Shown here piece by piece: positions 31,026-33,593 of a DNA stretch of 33,593 bases (position 1 is its first letter; every line of letters begins with the position of its first letter). Source of the stretch: Bacteroidota bacterium (GTDB taxonomy: Bacteria; Bacteroidota; Bacteroidia; Chitinophagales; Saprospiraceae); NCBI GenBank assembly GCA_016234735.1, contig JACRAN010000127.1, positions 1 to 33,593 of the forward strand, given 5' to 3'. The position numbers were made by a program, and so were the translations under genes. Below the pieces are notes generated by a model. That model saw nothing but the letters and a program-made list of their open reading frames with translations, was not told where the DNA came from and made no database searches.

Positions 31026-33593
31026 ATGACCATCTCCGAACTTTCCCTTCGCCGCCCCGTCCTCGCCATCGTGATGAACATCCTCATCGTGTTGTTTGGC
31101 GTCATCGGCTTCCAGTTTTTGGGGGTCAGGGACTATCCCGCCATTGACCCGCCCATCGTCAACGCGCGCACCTCGTACCCTGGCGCAAACGCCGACATCA
31201 TCGAGACGCAAATCACCGAGCCGCTCGAAAAGGCGGTGAACAGTATCCAGGGGGTGAAAAACATCACCTCGTCCAGTACGCAGGGCACGAGCAACATCTC
31301 GGTCGAGTTCGAGTTGAGCGTTGACCTGGAGGCGGCGACCAACGATGTGCGGGACAAGGTTTCGCAAGCCGTCCGCTCCCTGCCCAACGACCTCGATGCA
31401 CCGCCCGTCGTCTCCAAATCGGACGCTTCGTCGGGGCCTATTCTCTCGATGACGGTGGAGAGCGATATCCGCAACCAGTTGCAGCTCACCGAACTTGCCA
31501 CGAACACCCTCGTCGAGCGGCTCGAAACCATCCCCGGCGTGAGCGGCGTACAGATTTGGGGCGAAAAACGGTACTCGATGCGCATCTGGCTCGACCCCGG
31601 CAAGATGAGCGCCTACGGGCTGACACCCGTGGACGTGCGCAACGCCCTCGCCCGTGAAAGCGTCGAGCTGCCCGCAGGAAAAATTGCAGGCAATACTACT
31701 GAACTGACGGTCCGCACTTTCGGCAGGTTGAACACGGAGGAGGAGTTTGAAAACCTGACCATTTCCACGGTAGGCGGCGCCGACATTCGCCTGAAAGACA
31801 TTGGCACAGCAGTTTTAGGCCCCGAAAACGAGGAGTCCGTGCTGAAAGCAAGCATGGTGCCGATGATTGCCCTCGCCGTCATCCCACAGCCGGGCAGCAA
31901 CTACGTGGCGATTTCCGACGAGTTTTACCGCCGGTTGGAGCATCTTAAAAAAGAAGTGCCGGAAGACATTCAACTTAACATCGCTTTCGACTCGCCCAAG
32001 TTTATCAAGCAATCTATCGTTGAGGTGGAGGACACACTGCTCATCGCCATCAGCCTCGTGGTGCTCATCATTTTCCTGTTTTTCCGGGACTGGATTATCG
32101 CCATCCGCCCGCTCATTGACATTCCCGTTTCGCTCATCGGCTCGTTTTTCATCATGTACCTCGCTGGTTTTACCATCAATGTTTTGAGCCTGCTGGCCAT
32201 CGTGCTGGCGACGGGCTTAGTGGTGGACGACGGCATCGTGGTCACGGAGAACATTTTCAAAAAAATGGAAGGCGGCATGAACAAGTGGAAGGCGGCGAAG
32301 GAAGGCTCGAAGGAAATTTACTTTGTCGTCATCGCAACCTCCATCACGCTGGCGGTCATCTTTCTGCCCATCATTTTTCTGGAAGGTTTCGTCGGCAGGC
32401 TGTTCCGGGAGTTCGGCATCGTGGTGGCCGGGGCGGTTTTGATTTCCGCCTTCGTCTCGCTGACTTTGACGCCCGTGCTCAACGTGTTCCTGACTCGCAA
32501 AGGCGGCCACCATCACGGCTGGTTTTACCGGGTCACCGAGCCGTTTTTCAGCGGCTTGGAGAGCGGCTACTACCGCCTGCTCAAAGGTTTTATGCGGGTG
32601 CGGGCGCTGGCGCTGGTCATCATCCTTGCCTGCTTCGGCATCATCTGGTTTTTCGGCAAAGATTTGAAATCGGAGCTTGCGCCAATGGAAGACCGCAGCC
32701 AATTCCGCCTGCAAGTCCTCGCCCCGGAAGGCACTTCTTTCGATGCGATGGACAAATATAATGACCGCCTCTCTGAATTCATGCTCGACAGTGTGCCGGA
32801 AAACGAGATGGTGATGTCGGTGACGGCGCCGGGCTTCACCGGTTCCGGCTCGGTGAACACAGGTTTCGTTCGGGTAACGCTCCTCCCGCCCACTGAGCGG
32901 GAGCGTTCCCAAAGCGGCATCGTTCAAATGGTAAACCGCAACCTCGGCAAGTTCAGCGAGGTGCGGGCGTTCGCCATCGAGGATCCGACCATCTCGACCA
33001 ACCGGCGGGGCGGCTTGCCCGTGCAGTTTGTCATCCAAAACAGCAATTTTGAAAAAATACGGCAGGTGCTTCCGCAATTCCTCGAAGAAGCGAACAAAAG
33101 CGCCGTTTTCCAGGGCGTGGACAGCGACGTGAAATTCAACAAGCCGGAACTGCGCATCGAAATTGACCGCCTGAAAGCCAACCAGATGGGCGTCAGCGTC
33201 AGTGACATTTCGGAGACCCTCCAACTGTCGCTTTCCAACCGTCGCCTCGGTTATTTTTTGAAAGATGGCAGGCAGTACCAGGTCATCGGGCAGGTCGCCC
33301 GCAGCGACCGCGACGACCCGACCGACCTGAAAAACATCTACGTCCGCAACAACCAGGGCGGCATCATCTCCCTCGACAACCTGACGAGGATTTCCGAAGA
33401 AACCGCCTCGCCCGTCATCTACCATTTCAACCGCTACAAAAGCGCCACCATCAGCGCCGGTCTCGCCCCCGGCAATAGCATCAGTGCTGGCAAGCGCCGT
33501 CGCATCGGCATGCCGAAGGGGAATCGCTACCTCAAACGCATCTGCGTTCAGATCGCATGGGCTGCTTCCCGCAAAACCGACAGCTTCCTGCGA
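31026..33593 (+). CDS. RND-family efflux permease (AcrB-like), 3' end replaced by transposase sequence
   Basis: This is the inner-membrane proton-driven pump of a tripartite efflux system. The frame is open for 856 codons to the window edge. It starts MTISELSLRRPVLAIVMNIL with the first membrane helix, then the periplasmic porter block (DYPAIDPPIVNARTSYPGAN). Helices of the central cluster follow (LIAISLVVLIIFLFF, LLAIVLATGLVVDDGIVVTE) with the proton-relay pair D401-D402, and then the second porter domain. Normal members have over 1000 residues. From codon 811-816 on (after ISAGLAPG) the reading changes to SAGKRRRIGMPKGNRYLKR, which is IS110/IS116-type transposase, not RND. The adaptor and outer-membrane genes are not in the window. 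Confidence 0.88.
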   Translation, partial: MTISELSLRRPVLAIVMNILIVLFGVIGFQFLGVRDYPAIDPPIVNARTSYPGANADIIETQITEPLEKAVNSIQGVKNITSSSTQGTSNISVEFELSVDLEAATNDVRDKVSQAVRSLPNDLDAPPVVSKSDASSGPILSMTVESDIRNQLQLTELATNTLVERLETIPGVSGVQIWGEKRYSMRIWLDPGKMSAYGLTPVDVRNALARESVELPAGKIAGNTTELTVRTFGRLNTEEEFENLTISTVGGADIRLKDIGTAVLGPENEESVLKASMVPMIALAVIPQPGSNYVAISDEFYRRLEHLKKEVPEDIQLNIAFDSPKFIKQSIVEVEDTLLIAISLVVLIIFLFFRDWIIAIRPLIDIPVSLIGSFFIMYLAGFTINVLSLLAIVLATGLVVDDGIVVTENIFKKMEGGMNKWKAAKEGSKEIYFVVIATSITLAVIFLPIIFLEGFVGRLFREFGIVVAGAVLISAFVSLTLTPVLNVFLTRKGGHHHGWFYRVTEPFFSGLESGYYRLLKGFMRVRALALVIILACFGIIWFFGKDLKSELAPMEDRSQFRLQVLAPEGTSFDAMDKYNDRLSEFMLDSVPENEMVMSVTAPGFTGSGSVNTGFVRVTLLPPTERERSQSGIVQMVNRNLGKFSEVRAFAIEDPTISTNRRGGLPVQFVIQNSNFEKIRQVLPQFLEEANKSAVFQGVDSDVKFNKPELRIEIDRLKANQMGVSVSDISETLQLSLSNRRLGYFLKDGRQYQVIGQVARSDRDDPTDLKNIYVRNNQGGIISLDNLTRISEETASPVIYHFNRYKSATISAGLAPGNSISAGKRRRIGMPKGNRYLKRICVQIAWAASRKTDSFLR
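33475..33593 (+). mobile_element. IS110/IS116-family transposase fragment fused in frame to the RND gene
   Basis: The translation NSISAGKRRRIGMPKGNRYL followed by KRICVQIAWAASRKTDSFLR matches the C-terminal transposase block of IS110/IS116 proteins (pattern AGLxPGNxxSAGKRxS, then KGNxxLRxxLxQxAWAASR). The join lies within 33456-33474, a GC-rich stretch (encoding AGLAPG) that both gene families share. The element continues past the window edge. Confidence 0.75.

Noticed and set aside
32217-33425. Minus-strand frame of 402 codons at the right end
   Set aside because: It is the mirror of the RND permease, which has clear membrane helices and the DD proton-relay pair on the plus strand.

Overview
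The window looks like part of a Bacteroidota chromosome, most likely a Saprospiria-type organism. The evidence is: a 1737-residue multi-Ig secreted protein with a gliding-motility (type IX secretion) C-terminal domain next to a PorP/SprF partner; several promoters of the form TTG-N20-TA(C/T)CTTT(C/G), the Bacteroidota sigma consensus; few visible Shine-Dalgarno sites; and GC-rich housekeeping genes alternating with visibly AT-richer accessory genes. Species is not determined.

Layout. (1) 1-4557: an AT-rich, minus-strand, tightly packed operon. It encodes an XRE regulator, a Cas4/RecB-like PD-(D/E)XK nuclease with four Cys, a long prokaryotic Argonaute with an apparently complete DEDD tetrad, a 125-residue unknown protein, and an unknown gene cut by the left edge. 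It looks like an Argonaute-based nucleic-acid defence system and is the strongest candidate for something undescribed. Its promoter carries two similar sites 32 nt apart that could bind the XRE protein. (2) 4699-8569: a Tat-exported molybdenum hydroxylase (isoquinoline 1-oxidoreductase beta type), then a RhuM-family gene inserted between the real 3' end of that gene and a second, truncated copy of it. (3) 8570-11897: a fused alpha/beta 2-oxo-acid dehydrogenase E1, a degenerate receiver-domain protein and RfbA. (4) 11963-18171: the giant adhesin and its PorP/SprF partner, separated by a long perfect inverted repeat. (5) 18644-20932: an amidase lipoprotein and an AbiU2/HEPN-like protein. (6) 21014-23761: a cysteine-type molybdenum formate dehydrogenase.

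(7) 23939-28399: a second accessory island. It holds a nucleotidyltransferase-fold protein with a small helical partner (flanked by a duplicated 5' end of fdhF), a protein with an EAD11-like C-terminus, a lipoprotein, and two mazEF-type toxin-antitoxin pairs set among four copies of an intergenic repeat of about 70 bp. (8) 28693-33593: a zinc-ribbon protein, ribosomal protein S21, a serine hydrolase broken by one frameshift, a 60-bp near-perfect palindrome, and an RND efflux permease. The last roughly 120-135 bases of the window switch in frame to IS110/IS116-type transposase sequence, which is either a real chimera or an assembly join.

Two accessory insertions (RhuM at iorB, the nucleotidyltransferase pair at fdhF) each have an intact host gene on one side and a truncated, diverged duplicate on the other. 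That is the footprint expected of integration by homology at one gene end. All family assignments are from reading the protein sequences; no database search was run.
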